Shown here piece by piece: positions 48,006-57,245 of a stretch of DNA of 64,000 nucleotides. Below the pieces are notes generated by a model. The model was not told where the DNA came from. It was given only the letters and a program-made list of their open reading frames with translations, and did no database searches. This DNA is from Pusillimonas sp. UBA3987. Its GTDB lineage: Bacteria; Pseudomonadota; Gammaproteobacteria; Burkholderiales; Burkholderiaceae_B. Location of the stretch: positions 186,001 to 250,000 of the forward strand of contig DGCD01000018.1 of NCBI GenBank assembly GCA_002384935.1. The letters are read 5' to 3'. Position 1 is the stretch's first letter. Every line of letters starts with the position of its first letter. The position numbers were made by a program, and so were the translations under genes.

Positions 48006-49388
48006 ATGTCGCATAAATGTGATGTTTTGTTAACCGGCGGTGTGGTGGTCACCATGGATGATGACCGCCGGATTATTGAAAATGGTGCGGTTGCAGTGCA
48101 GGGCAAGCGTGTGGCCGCGGTAGGTCCTGTCGATGAGTTGCGTAATTGGAAAGCGGCACGTGTGGTGTGCTGTGAAGGTCAGGCAGTGATTCCTGGCCTT
48201 ATCGATACCCATAACCATTTGTTCCAGGCGGCGGCTCGTGGGCTGGGCGATGGCATGGCGTTGCAGGCGTGGTTGGATAAACTCATGTTACCGTTGGCCG
48301 GCGGGATTAAAACGGATGAAGCATTGGCGGCTGTACGTGCGGGCGCGTTGGCGTCCTTGTCTTGCGGAACCACCACCATTATCGACAACCATTATGCGCC
48401 CAACGATGTGCAAACCAGTTTGCAGGTAGCCGGCGTATTGCACGATATGGGCTTGCGCGGTGCCATTGCGCGGGGTGCATTCGGCCCATTCACCGCCATT
48501 GCCCGCGAGAATCAACAGAACCCAATGTTGTTTCACAGTAGCGTAGCCCAAGAATTGGACAATATGCGCACCTGCATGAATGCCTGGCGCAGCGACCGTG
48601 TGACTATCTGGCCTTCACCTGTGAATTTGATCTATAACGATCAGGATCTGGTGCGAGGCCTGGTTGAGATGGCACGCGAGTTCGGCGTGCCGTGGCACAC
48701 CCATTGTTCCGAGGCGGCGAGTGACCCCGAGAACTATCAGAAGGCTTATGGCGTGCGGCCGTTTGTATGGATGCAGCAACAGGGCCTATTGGGGCGGGAT
48801 GCGACCTTCGCCCATGCCATTTGGCTGGACGACGAAGAGGTGGACATTGCCGGCTCAAATGCTTGTGGTATTGCCCATAATCCCATGTCGAACGCGTATC
48901 TGGCGTCGGGCACCATGCGTTTGCGCGATTTGCGCAGCGCCGGAGCCATGATTGGCATGGGCACCGATGGCGCGGCTGGCCACTTAATGGACATGTTCCA
49001 CATTATGCGCCAAATGGTATATGTTCAGCGCCTTCACACGCTTAACCCGCAAGCTTCCAGCGCCGCTGACGCATTTGAGCTCGCCACACGAGGTGGGGCA
49101 GCTATGGTGGGTATTGATGCCGGCTGCCTGATGCCAGGCAAACTGGCTGATATTGCCGTAGTGTCGTTACAAGGGGCTCACATGGTGCCGTGTTTCGATC
49201 CGGTGGCCAGCCTGGTTTATTGCGCGTCGGGCCGAGACGTAACCTTAACCATGGTGAATGGGCGCATTGCCTGCGAACAGGGCCGCGCACAGTTCGTTGA
49301 TCATGACAAAATCATTGGCGATGCACGCCAATATTGCGAAGATTTGATTCTGCGCTTGAACATTAATGTACCTGGCCGGTTTGTGTAG
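48006..49388 (+). CDS. Amidohydrolase (Atz/Trz/guanine deaminase-type)
   Basis: 460-residue TIM-barrel metal hydrolase. Metal ligands and catalytic sites fit the TrzA/AtzA/8-oxoguanine deaminase subgroup: GLIDTHNHLF, the HTHCSE site, FAHAIWL and GTDGAAG. Its likely reaction is hydrolytic deamination or dechlorination of a heterocycle such as a purine or triazine; the substrate is not determinable. GGAGGG stands 12 bases before the ATG. It overlaps the convergent motB-like gene by 26 bases. Confidence 0.88.
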   Translation: MSHKCDVLLTGGVVVTMDDDRRIIENGAVAVQGKRVAAVGPVDELRNWKAARVVCCEGQAVIPGLIDTHNHLFQAAARGLGDGMALQAWLDKLMLPLAGGIKTDEALAAVRAGALASLSCGTTTIIDNHYAPNDVQTSLQVAGVLHDMGLRGAIARGAFGPFTAIARENQQNPMLFHSSVAQELDNMRTCMNAWRSDRVTIWPSPVNLIYNDQDLVRGLVEMAREFGVPWHTHCSEAASDPENYQKAYGVRPFVWMQQQGLLGRDATFAHAIWLDDEEVDIAGSNACGIAHNPMSNAYLASGTMRLRDLRSAGAMIGMGTDGAAGHLMDMFHIMRQMVYVQRLHTLNPQASSAADAFELATRGGAAMVGIDAGCLMPGKLADIAVVSLQGAHMVPCFDPVASLVYCASGRDVTLTMVNGRIACEQGRAQFVDHDKIIGDARQYCEDLILRLNINVPGRFV

Positions 49389-50193
49389 CCGGCATTTCCA
49401 GCATCAACTCCACACGCCGGTTCAAGGCGCGGTTTGCCGCAGTGTTGTTCTGGGCCAGGGGGCGGGTGTCGGCATAACCGACCGCCCGCAGTCGCCGGCT
49501 GGCAATACCGTTGGCTTCAAGGTAGCGCACCACACTGCCGGCCCGGGCACTGGAGAGTTCCCAGTTCGAGGGAAAGCGTGCACTGCGAATGGGAATAGCG
49601 TCGGTGTGCCCCTCAATGGTAATGGCGTGTGGGCTGTCTTTCAGTGTGCGGGCCAAGCGTTGCAGTATTTCCAGCCCGCCCAGGCTAAGTTGTGCCTCGC
49701 CCGAGTCAAACAGAATTTCGCTGTTGATACGCAAGCTGACGGATTTGTCGTTCACCACAACATCAACGTTGTCGCCCAGATTGTCCAGTTGTAGTCCTTG
49801 GGTAAGGCTTTGCTCCGTGCCATTACGCGCCGGCGCAGGTAAGGGAGCGGGCAAGGGCGCACCGTTGGGCAGGCGGGCGGCCTGTTGATTCAACAAGCCG
49901 TCTTGTGCAGGCATCGTTCCCGGCCCTTGCTGGTGGCCGTCGCCTTTGCCGGCCATGGTCAGCATCACCAGTAGCAACACCAGCAATAGGGTAAGGGTGT
50001 CAAGATAGGTAAGTAACCAGCTGTCGGTTGGTTCGCGCGACTGCGGTTCAAAATACCACTTACGGCTGTGAACACCCTGGCGTGGAACATGGGTATTGGC
50101 CTCTTGCCCAATGGCTTGCTTTTGTGCGTGCTCGTGCTTGCGTTGTTCAATTTCCTCAAGCAGCGTGCGTCGGCCGGTTGCGCGTGGTGTCAT
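49363..50193 (-). CDS. motB: Flagellar motor stator protein MotB-like (OmpA domain)
   Basis: 276 residues. A single helix SWLLTYLDTLTLLLVLLLV near 57-75 contains the ion-binding aspartate in LDT, a Pro/Ala linker follows, and residues about 160-265 form the OmpA peptidoglycan-binding domain (ITIEGHTDAIPIRS, ELSSARAGSVVRYL). It anchors the stator to the wall. The start overlaps the motA stop by four bases. The short N-terminal cytoplasmic tail is unusually long for MotB and may be of the MotD/PomB kind. Sodium or proton use cannot be decided. Confidence 0.88.
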   Translation of the reverse strand: MTPRATGRRTLLEEIEQRKHEHAQKQAIGQEANTHVPRQGVHSRKWYFEPQSREPTDSWLLTYLDTLTLLLVLLLVMLTMAGKGDGHQQGPGTMPAQDGLLNQQAARLPNGAPLPAPLPAPARNGTEQSLTQGLQLDNLGDNVDVVVNDKSVSLRINSEILFDSGEAQLSLGGLEILQRLARTLKDSPHAITIEGHTDAIPIRSARFPSNWELSSARAGSVVRYLEANGIASRRLRAVGYADTRPLAQNNTAANRALNRRVELMLEMPATQTGQVH

Positions 50194-51047
50194 GGGCGCG
50201 ACTCCGGCCCCAACGTGATTTGTGTTTGCGCCGGCGCATTTTCTGTTTTATCTGTTTCAAACGCTACGCCGTTATTGCCGTCGTTCAATTCGTCTTCGTA
50301 GTCGGCCATAAAGGTTTTCAGTGTTTCACGCATGAAAGCCGGGCGACGTTTTTGGCTCATCATGGAAAGCCCCTGCATGACCATATTCATTAAGGCCACG
50401 CGCTCTTCGGTGCGCCGTTCCAGTTTGACGGCAATGGGCTTGAACACCAGATTAGCCAGCAAAATGCCGTAAAACGTGGTCATGAGGGCCAGAGACATTT
50501 GCTGGCCAATGGCCGTCATGTCGCCGTCGCCCAGCATGAACATCAGGTTCACCAGGCCTATAAGCGTGCCGATCATGCCAAAAGCAGGGGCGTAGCCGGC
50601 CATGGTACGAAATAACTGGGCTTCCGCATGTTCTTTGGCGCGCAACTTGGAAATGCGCCACTGCAAGAGATCGATAATGTCTTGCTCCGGCGTCATGTCG
50701 ATAATGAGTTGCACGCCTGTTTTCAGAAAGGGGTTCGATACCTTTTCCAGCGCTTTTTCCACTTTCTGAATATCGCCCGACATCCAGATTTTCGATATGG
50801 AAACCAGCTCTTCAATATCGTGCTGCGCGTACATGCGTTCGTTGCGCATGACGGTGCCGATAAGCCCGAAAATGCGCATGACCTCTTTCAGTGGGTAGCT
50901 GATGAAGGTGGCCGCCAGCGTGCCAATTAACACAATGCCCAAGCCGGGCAGATCGATAAACTGCGTTGGGTTTTCGGCTGAAAAGAACAGCACGACGCCA
51001 AGCAAGACAATGCTGGCCAAAATGCCAATTAGGGTTGAGGGGTTCAT
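50190..51047 (-). CDS. motA: Flagellar motor stator protein MotA-like
   Basis: 285-residue, four-helix stator protein. The first helix (6-24), the second with PGLGIVLIGTLAATFISYPL, a cytoplasmic loop with the charged rotor-contact region and the two C-terminal helices with YAPAFGMIGTLIGLVNLM and MTTFYGILLANLVF are typical of MotA/PomA. It pairs with the coupled MotB-like gene. The 3' end of the Na/Pi transporter gene is 27 bases upstream. Confidence 0.9.
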   Translation of the reverse strand: MNPSTLIGILASIVLLGVVLFFSAENPTQFIDLPGLGIVLIGTLAATFISYPLKEVMRIFGLIGTVMRNERMYAQHDIEELVSISKIWMSGDIQKVEKALEKVSNPFLKTGVQLIIDMTPEQDIIDLLQWRISKLRAKEHAEAQLFRTMAGYAPAFGMIGTLIGLVNLMFMLGDGDMTAIGQQMSLALMTTFYGILLANLVFKPIAVKLERRTEERVALMNMVMQGLSMMSQKRRPAFMRETLKTFMADYEDELNDGNNGVAFETDKTENAPAQTQITLGPESRP

Positions 51048-51074
51048 GCTAGTACCAGAAAATTGAAAACTGCT

Positions 51075-52724
51075 TTATGGTTTAACGGCAGTTGCCCTGA
51101 AAGATTTAGATTGCGTACACCGGCGCGCCTGGTGCAGGTAATGGCAAATACGCGCAATATGGTGGCCGGTGCGATCCAGCCAGCGTACCGTGTCTGTGGT
51201 TTCCAAAACCTGGGCCACCGCAGTGTGATTATGGCTGGACCCCTGCAGCAAAGTTTGGCGCATCTGTTTCGATTGGGCGTGCAAGGCGTCGGCCTCGACC
51301 TGAATACCAAGCATTGTCGCGTCGGGGTCGGGGCTGTTGACATTCCGGTTTTCAGGGGCGGCAAAGAGTAACAGCGGGCTGGCCAGTGACAGCAAGTGTT
51401 TATGGTGCGCAATGGCCGTGGCGTACTGCGGGTTTTTCAGATCCAGCCCAAGCTGGTTCAATTCCAGTAAGCGCTGGCGCAGGCGAATTAAATGGTCGGT
51501 TGCATGTAATTGGGCGATACGTTGTTGGGCCAGATTGTCATTATCGCTTTCCAGCGGAATGCGGCTGATGAATGCATAGGCACGATCCAGGGCTACCTGT
51601 GATTGCTGCAGCAGTTTTTCGGGAACCGAATGCGGTGCATCTTCCAGCGCCTGGTGGTAGCTGTTGAACAGTATGTTGGCAATGCGTTCCAATGAACGTT
51701 GCGATGCCTCCAAGGCCACCTCAGGCACCTGCAACAAGCTGTTATCCAGGTTGTCGGCAATATCGTTTGCCGGCGCCGGAACGATACGCTCAACGAGCCG
51801 TGCGAATTGGTTCGCAAACGGCAGGAACAGGGCGGCGCCCAGGCTGATGAATAAGGTATGAAACAGCACCAGGCTGATGGTGCCGGGCGAGACTTCGATT
51901 GCCTGGCTTAGAAAATGGGTAAGGGCCAGAAAGCCCGGCAACAACAAAATGGCAATCAGGCCGGTGGCCAGATTGAACAGAATATTGGCGTAGGCCGTGC
52001 GCTTGGCGGCAATGGTGGCACCAATGGCCACCAGCGCCCCGGTTACCGTCGTGCCAATGGCAGCACCCACCACCAAGGCGGCAGCCTGGTCGAAGTTGAT
52101 GGTTTGCGTGTAAAGCGCCGTTAGCGTGGTGGCGATTGCTGCCGAAGACGATTGCAAGATAATCGTCATGACCAGGCCAATTAACATGATGACGGTATGA
52201 GCGCCCAAACCGCCCATTGGCAGCGACGACAGGTCGACCATGGCAGAGAGGTCGCGCATGCCTTCCTGCAAGGTGCTTAACCCCAGGAAAATCATGCCGA
52301 ATCCGGCCATGGCCACGCCCATATCGCGCCATCGACCATGTGCCAGCAGCCTCAAAAGGGCACCCAGACCAATTAACGGCAGGGTGTAAAAACCGAAATT
52401 GATCTTCAGGCCCAGTACCGCCACAATCCATCCGGTTGCCGTGTTGCCCAAGCTGGCGCCAATCAAGAAGCCAATGGCCTGGGCGAACGTAATCAACCCT
52501 GCGCTGACGAACCCGATAATCGTAACGGTTGTGGCGCTGGATGATTGCACCAACGCGGTGGCCAATGCCCCGGATGTAAAGGCTTTCAGCGGCGTGCCGG
52601 TAAACCGGATCAGACCCTGGCGCAATGCGGGCCCGGCAAAGGCAATCAGGCCTTCCGACAGCAGCATCATGCCGATCAGGAACAGGCCAATGCCGCCGAT
52701 GAAAGGAAAAATAATGTCGCTCAT
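51075..52724 (-). CDS. Na/Pi cotransporter family protein with PhoU-like C-terminus
   Basis: 549-residue inner-membrane protein. Two inverted repeats each carry QSSSA (VQSSSATTVTIIGFVSAGL and LQSSSAAIATTLTALY), the sodium and phosphate binding signature of the NptA/YjbB family. The C-terminal 220 residues are helical and PhoU-like. It sits in an operon ahead of motA and motB, an unusual setting. Possible roles are phosphate efflux or uptake linked to sodium; direction is not known. Confidence 0.88.
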   Translation of the reverse strand: MSDIIFPFIGGIGLFLIGMMLLSEGLIAFAGPALRQGLIRFTGTPLKAFTSGALATALVQSSSATTVTIIGFVSAGLITFAQAIGFLIGASLGNTATGWIVAVLGLKINFGFYTLPLIGLGALLRLLAHGRWRDMGVAMAGFGMIFLGLSTLQEGMRDLSAMVDLSSLPMGGLGAHTVIMLIGLVMTIILQSSSAAIATTLTALYTQTINFDQAAALVVGAAIGTTVTGALVAIGATIAAKRTAYANILFNLATGLIAILLLPGFLALTHFLSQAIEVSPGTISLVLFHTLFISLGAALFLPFANQFARLVERIVPAPANDIADNLDNSLLQVPEVALEASQRSLERIANILFNSYHQALEDAPHSVPEKLLQQSQVALDRAYAFISRIPLESDNDNLAQQRIAQLHATDHLIRLRQRLLELNQLGLDLKNPQYATAIAHHKHLLSLASPLLLFAAPENRNVNSPDPDATMLGIQVEADALHAQSKQMRQTLLQGSSHNHTAVAQVLETTDTVRWLDRTGHHIARICHYLHQARRCTQSKSFRATAVKP

Positions 52725-52760
52725 GTTTCCGAGGTTGAAAAGGCGTTGGCGTAATCTACC

Positions 52761-53006
52761 TTAAATGTCCGAGTCGGTGCGGCCTGGTTCGTTTTCAGTG
52801 CCCTGATTGCGAATGGATTCCAGTAGCGCGTGCTGATAGCGGCGCTGATCTGCGGTGGCTTTGCGCAAAATGGCATGCAGTTGCTCGTATTCTGCTTGCA
52901 GGTCGTTATTCATGCCCTTGGCCTCGAAATCATCAATGGTTTTCACCGTGTCATTAATGACTTCCTGCAATTGGGCAATAAGCCGGCGGTAATCATGATC
53001 TTGCAT
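52761..53006 (-). CDS. Small coiled-coil protein of unknown function
   Basis: 81 residues, mostly helical and charged, with a heptad-like stretch LIAQLQEVINDTVKTIDDF and EYEQLHAILRKATADQ; no domain is recognised. It lies between the flagellin terminator and the Na/Pi transporter, 36 bases upstream of the latter, so it heads the stator operon. A FliT-like flagellar chaperone is possible but unproven. Confidence 0.65.
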   Translation of the reverse strand: MQDHDYRRLIAQLQEVINDTVKTIDDFEAKGMNNDLQAEYEQLHAILRKATADQRRYQHALLESIRNQGTENEPGRTDSDI

Positions 53007-53044
53007 CGGCGGGCCTTTTCAGTGTGGTTATCAACCCCAGTGTA

Positions 53045-53073
53045 ATAAAAAAAGCGGGGCCGAAGCCCCGCTT
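53045..53073 (-). terminator. Rho-independent terminator after flagellin
   Basis: A 9-base perfect stem (53052-53060 with 53065-53073) with a CGAA loop, followed on the minus strand by seven T. It directly follows the flagellin stop. Confidence 0.93.
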
Positions 53074-53099
53074 TAACGTTGGGAGACAACGTTGGAAGA

Positions 53100-54761
53100 T
53101 TAACCCAGCAGCGAGAGGACGCCCTGAGGAATCTGGTTGGCCTGGGCCAGTACCGAGGTACCTGCCTGTTGCAGGATCTGGGCACGGGTCATGTTGGCCA
53201 CTTCAACCGAGTAGTCGGCATCTTGAATACGCGACTGAGCGGCTGACAGGTTGTTTGACGTGGTTTGCAAGTTGGTGATGGCCGATTCGAACCGGTTCTG
53301 GATGGCACCCAGGTCGGAACGAAGGGCGTCAACTTGAGCCAGCGCAGCGTCGAGCACGTCGAGTGGGTTGTCTGTGCGGGCGCTTGTAGTTGTAGCATCA
53401 AGCGTGAGTTCGCCCGCGCCGTCAACATAAACCTGAGCGCCAGCGTCGTCAGTTACAACACCGCTTTCCTGTGCGAAGTATGTTGTAGTGGTTATAGTGT
53501 CGCCAGTTAGTGCGCCGTCGGTATCAACGTATTGAGCGGCACCGCCTTGTGTAACACCGCCGGCACCATCCTCTACATATGCTGTTCCGTCCAAAGTCAC
53601 TGTGTATCCGGCGCCACTCGCGTCAGCCAGATTCTGTAAGCCTTCGCGACTGATTGAAGCACCTGTTACGTCGATAGTAGTACCATCGCTTGTGTAGGTG
53701 GTGTCACCGACCACAATGCTATCGCCGGAAGTTCCAGCCACTGCCGCTGCGACGTTTGTGGCAGAGGCAGCAGGGTCACCGGGAAGAGCTTGGGTCTTGG
53801 TCAGGTTGCCGGTGGCGTCGAGATAGAGCTGTGCGTTATCGTCAGCAGCCGTCATGTTGCCATTGCTGTCGATAATGACTTCTTGGCTCGATCCGCCAAT
53901 TGTGACTGTAGCGGTTGTTGTTTCGCCAGTGGCCGGTGTCAGTGCAGCTGCGACATCTGCAGCTGCAGCGTCATCTGCCGCGAAAGAGAAGCTGTCAGTG
54001 TCCGCGTCGTAGGTGTAGCCTGCCGCTGCAGCTACGCCGTAACCTGTATCTGTTCCTGCATAGGTTACGGTATCGCCGTCTGCCAGTGCGGCGAACAGGT
54101 CGTCGGAGGTAGCGGCGTCGTTGTTTGTGTCTTTTGTATAGGTGACCGAACCGTTGGCATTGGTTGCGCCTTGAGTAAAGCCGGCCAAAGTGAGGTCATC
54201 GGCGGTCGCGGCTTCGTTCGCGACTGCGCCCTGGCCGTTCACATTGAAGCCTTGCAGGCTCAACGAGGCAACGTCGATTTTCTGCAGGTCGATTTCAATA
54301 ACTTGCCCGTCGTTGGCACCGACCTGAATGCTCAGGGTGTTGTCTTCAGCCAGTACGTTCACACCGTTGAACTCAGTTTCGGTGGAGATACGGTTGATTT
54401 CGTCCAGGCGCTGACCAATTTCATTCTGGATGGAGGTCAAGTCTTCTTCGCTGTTGGTGCCGGTTTCAGCTTGAACAGTCAGTACGCGGATGCGCTGGAG
54501 GTTATCGTTGATTTGGTTCAACGCGCCTTCCGTGGTTTGTGCGGCCGAGATGCCGTCGTTGGCGTTACGGGCAGCCTGGTTCAAACCGTTGATTTGCGAA
54601 CCCATGCGGTTGGCAATGGCTTGGCCGGCGGCGTCGTCTTTGGCGCTGTTGATACGCAGACCGGACGACAGTCGCTCAATTGCAGTGCCTAAAGACGACT
54701 GCGATTTCTGCAGGTTGTTTTGGGCAACCAGAGAAAGGTAGTTGGTGTTAATTACTGACAT
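53100..54761 (-). CDS. fliC: Flagellin
   Basis: 553-residue filament protein. The conserved N-terminal D0/D1 region (residues 1 to about 175) begins MSVINTNYLSLVAQNNLQKS and contains RLSSGLRINSAKDDAAGQAI; the C-terminal D1/D0 (about 455-553) ends QANQIPQGVLSLLG. Between them lies a roughly 280-residue variable domain that is Ala/Thr/Asp-rich with little Lys or Arg and no recognised fold. A sigma-28 promoter lies upstream and CAGGAG before the ATG. The terminator downstream makes it monocistronic. Confidence 0.96.
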   Translation of the reverse strand: MSVINTNYLSLVAQNNLQKSQSSLGTAIERLSSGLRINSAKDDAAGQAIANRMGSQINGLNQAARNANDGISAAQTTEGALNQINDNLQRIRVLTVQAETGTNSEEDLTSIQNEIGQRLDEINRISTETEFNGVNVLAEDNTLSIQVGANDGQVIEIDLQKIDVASLSLQGFNVNGQGAVANEAATADDLTLAGFTQGATNANGSVTYTKDTNNDAATSDDLFAALADGDTVTYAGTDTGYGVAAAAGYTYDADTDSFSFAADDAAAADVAAALTPATGETTTATVTIGGSSQEVIIDSNGNMTAADDNAQLYLDATGNLTKTQALPGDPAASATNVAAAVAGTSGDSIVVGDTTYTSDGTTIDVTGASISREGLQNLADASGAGYTVTLDGTAYVEDGAGGVTQGGAAQYVDTDGALTGDTITTTTYFAQESGVVTDDAGAQVYVDGAGELTLDATTTSARTDNPLDVLDAALAQVDALRSDLGAIQNRFESAITNLQTTSNNLSAAQSRIQDADYSVEVANMTRAQILQQAGTSVLAQANQIPQGVLSLLG

Positions 54762-54842
54762 GAGTAACTCCTGTAAGAAAAAATTGGCGAAGGGTCTTCG
54801 CCCGGTTGCCAGAAAGGTTAGTACGCTTCCTGTTCAGTGGCA

Positions 54843-54869
54843 TTAACGACGGGGGGGAAATAAACTTTA
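54843..54869 (-). promoter_or_regulatory. Sigma-28 (FliA) promoter of flagellin
   Basis: On the minus strand: TAAAGTTT, an 11-base spacer containing seven C, and GTCGTTAA. The -35 is a full match to the sigma-28 consensus and the -10 matches six of eight bases of GCCGATAA. It lies about 80 bases upstream of the flagellin ATG. Confidence 0.88.
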
Positions 54870-54987
54870 GGGAAGCTGACCGAAATTTTTTTCAGGTCAT
54901 ATGTGTCCCGCAGTATGATCAAGGCATGATGTTCATGTGAAGTTGGCCCGCCGGTTTCATGTGGCCCGCTGATTTTTTGGAGTTTTC

Positions 54988-55878
54988 ATGAGCGAATCTG
55001 TGTCGTTCAATGCCGACCCGCACGCGATATTCGGGCAGTTGGCGCCCGACGATCTTGCGCAGTTGCGTTATGCCAAAAGTTTGCTGGAGCATCCCGGCCT
55101 GGCCACGCGCATTACCAGCGTCATTGGCACGCCCATTGAAAAGGGCCTGGCGCGTTTGCCGGCGTCGTGGTCGAATAAAATTGGCGTTGTCACGGAAAAG
55201 GCATTGCGCCAGGCCTCGAACGCGGCGCTGTATACCCTAACGGATGTGCCGGGAAAGGCTGCCTCAAATCGCTGGCACCAGTTCAGTGTGGCCGTATCCG
55301 GTGGTGTGGGTGGCTTTTTTGGCTTAGGCGCACTGGCCGTGGAGCTGCCTGTTTCCACCACGATTATGCTGCGCTCGGTGGCCGACGTGGCGCGCAGTCA
55401 CGGTGAGTCCATTTCTTCAGAGGATACGCGGCGTGCCTGTATCGAGGTATTTGCCCTGGGCGGCAAAACGCAAGACGATGATGCAGCCGAAAGCGGCTAT
55501 TTCGCGGTGCGCACGGTGCTGGCGCAATCCATTACCGAAGCAGGGCGCTACGTGGCGGAAAAAGGCCTGGCAGAGCAAGGGGCACCAATTATGGTGCGGC
55601 TGATTGCCAAGGTGGCCAAGCGTTTCGGTGTACAGGTAACCGAAAAAATGGCGGCCCAGGCCATCCCGGCCATTGGCGCCGCCGGCGGGGCGGCCATTAA
55701 TACCTTGTTTATGGACCATTTCCAGGAAATGGCCCAGGGCCACTTTACGGTGCGCAAGCTGGAACGCCAGTACGGGGCGCAAGTGGTGCGCAGGGTTTAC
55801 GAGGCCCTGCCCAATGAACCCCGGCGGGGGTCACGAGCAAAAGGCGCATCGAAAACCAAGTCAAGACCTAATCTTTAA
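54988..55878 (+). CDS. EcsC family protein
   Basis: 296-residue protein with the EcsC domain (about 20-270), rich in Ala/Gly helices such as AVSGGVGGFFGLGALAVELPVSTTIMLRSVADVARSHGE. Function is unknown; some relatives affect exoprotein secretion or membrane processes. TTTGGAG is near the ATG. It is divergent from flagellin and convergent with the alpha/beta hydrolase, which it overlaps by 11 bases. Confidence 0.85.
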   Translation: MSESVSFNADPHAIFGQLAPDDLAQLRYAKSLLEHPGLATRITSVIGTPIEKGLARLPASWSNKIGVVTEKALRQASNAALYTLTDVPGKAASNRWHQFSVAVSGGVGGFFGLGALAVELPVSTTIMLRSVADVARSHGESISSEDTRRACIEVFALGGKTQDDDAAESGYFAVRTVLAQSITEAGRYVAEKGLAEQGAPIMVRLIAKVAKRFGVQVTEKMAAQAIPAIGAAGGAAINTLFMDHFQEMAQGHFTVRKLERQYGAQVVRRVYEALPNEPRRGSRAKGASKTKSRPNL

Positions 55879-57070
55879 ACACCGTATCCAGCCAATCGTA
55901 AGCATGCCGGTGGTACACCGAACGGATCATGGTTTCGCAATGGTCGCCGGCACCTTCTTCGGCGGTGAAATGTTTGAAGGTTCTGGGGGCTTGAATGGCG
56001 TCGAACAGAGTCTGGGCCGCACCGGCAATGGGGTCGTTTTCCGCCTTGGTAATGAGTACCGGGCATTGAATCTGCTGAACGCGATCCGACACGGTAAATT
56101 GGGCCAGGGCTTTTACGTATTCGGTGAATGAGGTCACGCCGTGTACCCAAAAGCCGCGTTGCACCAGTGTCCATTTCAGCGCGGGGTTGTGGTCTACCGC
56201 TTGCATAATGGGCGCGTTGGCCTCTTCGGGCAGGTTGGGCAGGGCGGCGATTAAGTCTTGTGCGCCCATGCGCTTTAGCATGCCGGCGATGGCATCGAGC
56301 ATATCCCATTGCCCGGGGTCGGCAATTAAGGCTTTAATGCGGGGCTCGCCGGCTGCGGCCCTGGGCGCCAGAAAGCCGCCGAAGCTCCAGCCGACCAGGG
56401 CGACTTTCTTATGGTTGATATCGGGGCGGGCCAGAATGTAATCAAGCACTGCGCCCACCACGTTTTCCCAGTCGGGCCGCAGGGTTAGGCCGTGTTCTAT
56501 TAAGGGCGCGCCCTGGCCGGGGCCATCGAAAGTGAGCACGTGGTAGCCGCGCCGCTGTGCGGCCACGGCATGGGCGTAATGCATGGTGTGCAGGGTATCG
56601 TCGTAGCCATTGGTGCAAATCAGTAACGGGCGTGTGCCTTCGCCACCGCTATAGAAGTAACCGGGCAGTGTGGTGTTTTCAAAAGGAATGGCTTGCGGCT
56701 CAATGGGCGGGTTGAATAGTTGCGCCGCACAGTGAAAGGCGCGGGCTTCGTTGCGGTAAGCTTCTGTTACGCGCGGATCTGTGGGGGCGCCGAATAATAA
56801 CGGGTAAGACGTCCTGTAATACGTGGCGGCTCGTTGGTACAGTTGTCGTGCGCTGATAAGGTGGCCGCTTTGCTGGCATTCCCGGGCCTGTTCAAACAGG
56901 TGGCTGGCCAGTGCGCACCACTCACTGTGCCAGGCGCTTGTGTCGCCGGCGGGAATACGGGGCGCCAGCGATAACACTTCGCCCAGCTCGCAGCCGCCTT
57001 CGGCAATATTCATTAAGGTGCGTTGGGCCCAAACTTCGAATAAGGGATCGCTGAATCCAAGTTGCAACAT
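55868..57070 (-). CDS. Alpha/beta hydrolase
   Basis: 400-residue hydrolase with an N-terminal helical region and the core fold from about 130. Key motifs are TLPGYFYSGGEGTRPLLICTNGYDDTL, the nucleophile elbow GWSFGGF and a late acid/His region (ENDPIAG, EEGAGDHCETM). It resembles the DHPON hydrolase/FrsA-like group; the substrate is unknown. It is monocistronic on the minus strand, facing a MocA-like gene upstream. Confidence 0.83.
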   Translation of the reverse strand: MLQLGFSDPLFEVWAQRTLMNIAEGGCELGEVLSLAPRIPAGDTSAWHSEWCALASHLFEQARECQQSGHLISARQLYQRAATYYRTSYPLLFGAPTDPRVTEAYRNEARAFHCAAQLFNPPIEPQAIPFENTTLPGYFYSGGEGTRPLLICTNGYDDTLHTMHYAHAVAAQRRGYHVLTFDGPGQGAPLIEHGLTLRPDWENVVGAVLDYILARPDINHKKVALVGWSFGGFLAPRAAAGEPRIKALIADPGQWDMLDAIAGMLKRMGAQDLIAALPNLPEEANAPIMQAVDHNPALKWTLVQRGFWVHGVTSFTEYVKALAQFTVSDRVQQIQCPVLITKAENDPIAGAAQTLFDAIQAPRTFKHFTAEEGAGDHCETMIRSVYHRHAYDWLDTVFKD

Positions 57071-57245
57071 GATGAGTCGTTTCCTTACCTGAATGAATTC
57101 AAAGTCGTTTGATATTGTCTAGCCTCTTGAAACTATTGGAAATTACGTCAAATGTCTACCGTCACCCTGCCTATTCGCCTTAAGTTAGATTCTGTTACTA
57201 TTTTGAAATATTATTCGTATTAAGAGTCGAGGCAAACAGCCGGTT

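Noticed and set aside
51790..52431. 213-residue minus-strand frame within the Na/Pi transporter gene
   Set aside because: Shifted-frame shadow; the transporter frame has the QSSSA repeats.
53790..54692. 300-residue cysteine-rich frame opposite flagellin
   Set aside because: Its odd composition is the antisense of Ala/Thr-rich codons; flagellin is clear on the minus strand.
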